From: a bacterium
GTDB lineage: Bacteria > Actinomycetota > Thermoleophilia > Solirubrobacterales > 70-9
DNA length: 13,620 nucleotides
NCBI GenBank assembly: GCA_002919115.1
Contig: PKER01000381.1
Location: forward strand, 1-13,620
Direction of reading: 5' to 3'
The number at the start of each line of letters is the position of its first letter. Within the stretch, counting starts at the first letter, position 1. This document shows positions 12,725-13,620 of the stretch, piece by piece. Below the pieces are notes generated by a model. The model made no database searches and was not told the origin of the DNA. It saw only the letters and a list, made by a program, of their open reading frames with translations. A program made the position numbers and the translations under genes.

Positions 12725-13507
12725 ATGCGAGCCCGGCGCGCGGACACCGTTCTTGCCGAGCGTGGCCTCGCCCGCTCGCGGTCGAGCGCGGCCGAGGCGA
12801 TTCGCGCTGGGCGCGTGCGGCTCGGCGAGCACGGGCGCACGATCGCGAAGCCGAGCGAGCTGATCGACCCCGACGCGGAGCTCTTCGTCGTCGAGGGGAG
12901 GCGGTTCGTATCGCGCGGCGGCGAGAAGCTCGCCAACGCGCTGGACGCGCTCGGCATCGACGTGGCCGGGCGTGACTGCCTGGACGTGGGCGCCTCGACC
13001 GGCGGGTTCACCGACTGCATGCTGCAGCGCGGGGCGGCCCGGGTGATCGCGCTGGATGTGGCCCACGGCCAGCTCGACTGGGCGCTGCGCAACGACGAGC
13101 GCGTGCACGTGATCGAGCGCTACAACGCGCGCTCGCTCGTCCCCGAGGATTTGCCGTACGTGCCGAGCCTGGCGACGATCGACGTGTCGTTCATCTCGCT
13201 CACCAAGGTCCTGCCCGCGGTGGCGGAGGCGGTCGCGCCCGACGGTGAGATCCTGGCGATGGTGAAGCCGCAGTTCGAGCTCGGCAGGCAGCGCGTGAAG
13301 GGCGGCGTCGTGCGCGACCGGGCCGACCGGCGCGAGGCCGTCCTCGTGGTGGCGCGCGCGGCGGCCGAGCTGGGGCTCGCGGTGCGCGGGTTCGCGCCCT
13401 CGGGGCTGCCGGGCCCCAAGGGCAACCGTGAGACGTTCGTGTGGTGCGCGCGCTCGGGCGAGGGCATCGCGGACCTTGAGGCTGCCGTCGAGGAGGTGGA
13501 CGCGTGA
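12725..13507 (+). CDS. tlyA: TlyA-family rRNA (cytidine-2'-O)-methyltransferase
   Basis: The 260-residue product has an N-terminal S4 RNA-binding domain (about 3-60; RADTVLAERGLARSRSSAAE). A short linker with SRGGEKL follows, then an FtsJ/RrmJ-type SAM methyltransferase domain with DVGASTGGFTD (87-97). The K-D-K-E tetrad expected of 2'-O-methyltransferases is visible as K68, D153, K181 and E236. In mycobacteria TlyA methylates 16S C1409 and 23S C1920 and gives sensitivity to capreomycin; the same targets are likely here but not shown. The start is fixed by the family N-terminus and a TACCTT box 8 bases upstream. The stop TGA overlaps the GTG of nadK (GTGA), so the two are coupled, as is common in actinobacteria. 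Confidence 0.95.
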   Translation: MRARRADTVLAERGLARSRSSAAEAIRAGRVRLGEHGRTIAKPSELIDPDAELFVVEGRRFVSRGGEKLANALDALGIDVAGRDCLDVGASTGGFTDCMLQRGAARVIALDVAHGQLDWALRNDERVHVIERYNARSLVPEDLPYVPSLATIDVSFISLTKVLPAVAEAVAPDGEILAMVKPQFELGRQRVKGGVVRDRADRREAVLVVARAAAELGLAVRGFAPSGLPGPKGNRETFVWCARSGEGIADLEAAVEEVDA

Positions 13508-13620
13508 GCCGCACGAACGCGGGGCCCGACGAGATCCGCACGGCGGTCCTGCTCACGCACACCCAGCCGGAGCAGACCCACGACGGGGTGCGCGCGGCCG
13601 TCGCCGCGGCCGAGCGCGCG
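13504..13620 (+). CDS. nadK: NAD kinase, N-terminal fragment (runs off window)
   Basis: Only the first 39 residues are visible, starting MSRTNAGPDEIRTAVLLTHT and continuing QPEQTHDGVRAAVAAAERA. The beta-strand TAVLLTH followed by a helix with AAVAAAERA is what starts ATP-NAD kinases (PpnK), which phosphorylate NAD to NADP. The position directly after tlyA with a four-base overlap is the standard neighbour relation in this group. The diagnostic GGDGT motif lies beyond the window, so the call rests on the start and the context. Confidence 0.7.
   Translation, partial: MSRTNAGPDEIRTAVLLTHTQPEQTHDGVRAAVAAAERA

Noticed and set aside
12269..13507. Longer upstream start for tlyA
   Set aside because: The extension overlaps the small membrane gene and contains the divergent promoter region. 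The S4 domain begins right at ATG 12725.

Overview
The window reads as chromosomal DNA of a very GC-rich Gram-positive bacterium, most likely an actinomycete of the Thermoleophilia/Solirubrobacterales type. This is an inference from base composition, GTG/TTG starts, TAnnnT -10 boxes sitting almost on the start codons, and the gene order around nusB, dxs, tlyA and nadK. No mobile element, CRISPR array, tRNA or rRNA was seen. The window is densely coded and has no gene-free stretch above 300 bases.

Left part (1-2781): the acidic C-terminal end of an unrecognised protein (+) converges on an LtrA-family membrane protein (-). The LtrA gene is broken by an apparent one-base deletion near 884. Upstream of it on the same strand lies a secreted beta-propeller protein.

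Stress/ion module (2879-6324): a 75-residue KhtT-like regulatory subunit is followed by a CPA2 cation:proton antiporter that carries a UBP-type zinc finger at its C-terminus. A convergent gene encodes a fusion of a cyclic-nucleotide-binding-like domain, a glutaredoxin-like domain and a thioredoxin-reductase-like domain. It lacks the CxxC active site and the usual phosphate-binding Arg. The two genes share the four bases CTAG at their stops. This is the most unusual part of the window.

Right part (6341-13620): a CapA-type lipoprotein gene overlaps the TTG start of efp. Then come nusB, a small coiled-coil gene in the xseB position, an IspA-type prenyl synthase, dxs, a hypothetical gene and a hairpin terminator. 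A small four-helix membrane protein on the minus strand is divergent from tlyA. The tlyA stop overlaps the start of nadK, which runs off the window. IspA and Dxs are the FPP and DXP steps of isoprenoid synthesis. EF-P, NusB and TlyA serve translation, rRNA transcription and rRNA methylation.

Regulation: about eight genes have a TAnnnT or similar hexamer 8-13 bases before the start codon, so mRNAs with almost no leader are probably common here. A perfect CRP-type palindrome (TGTGA-N6-TCACA) lies between tlyA and the divergent small membrane protein gene.
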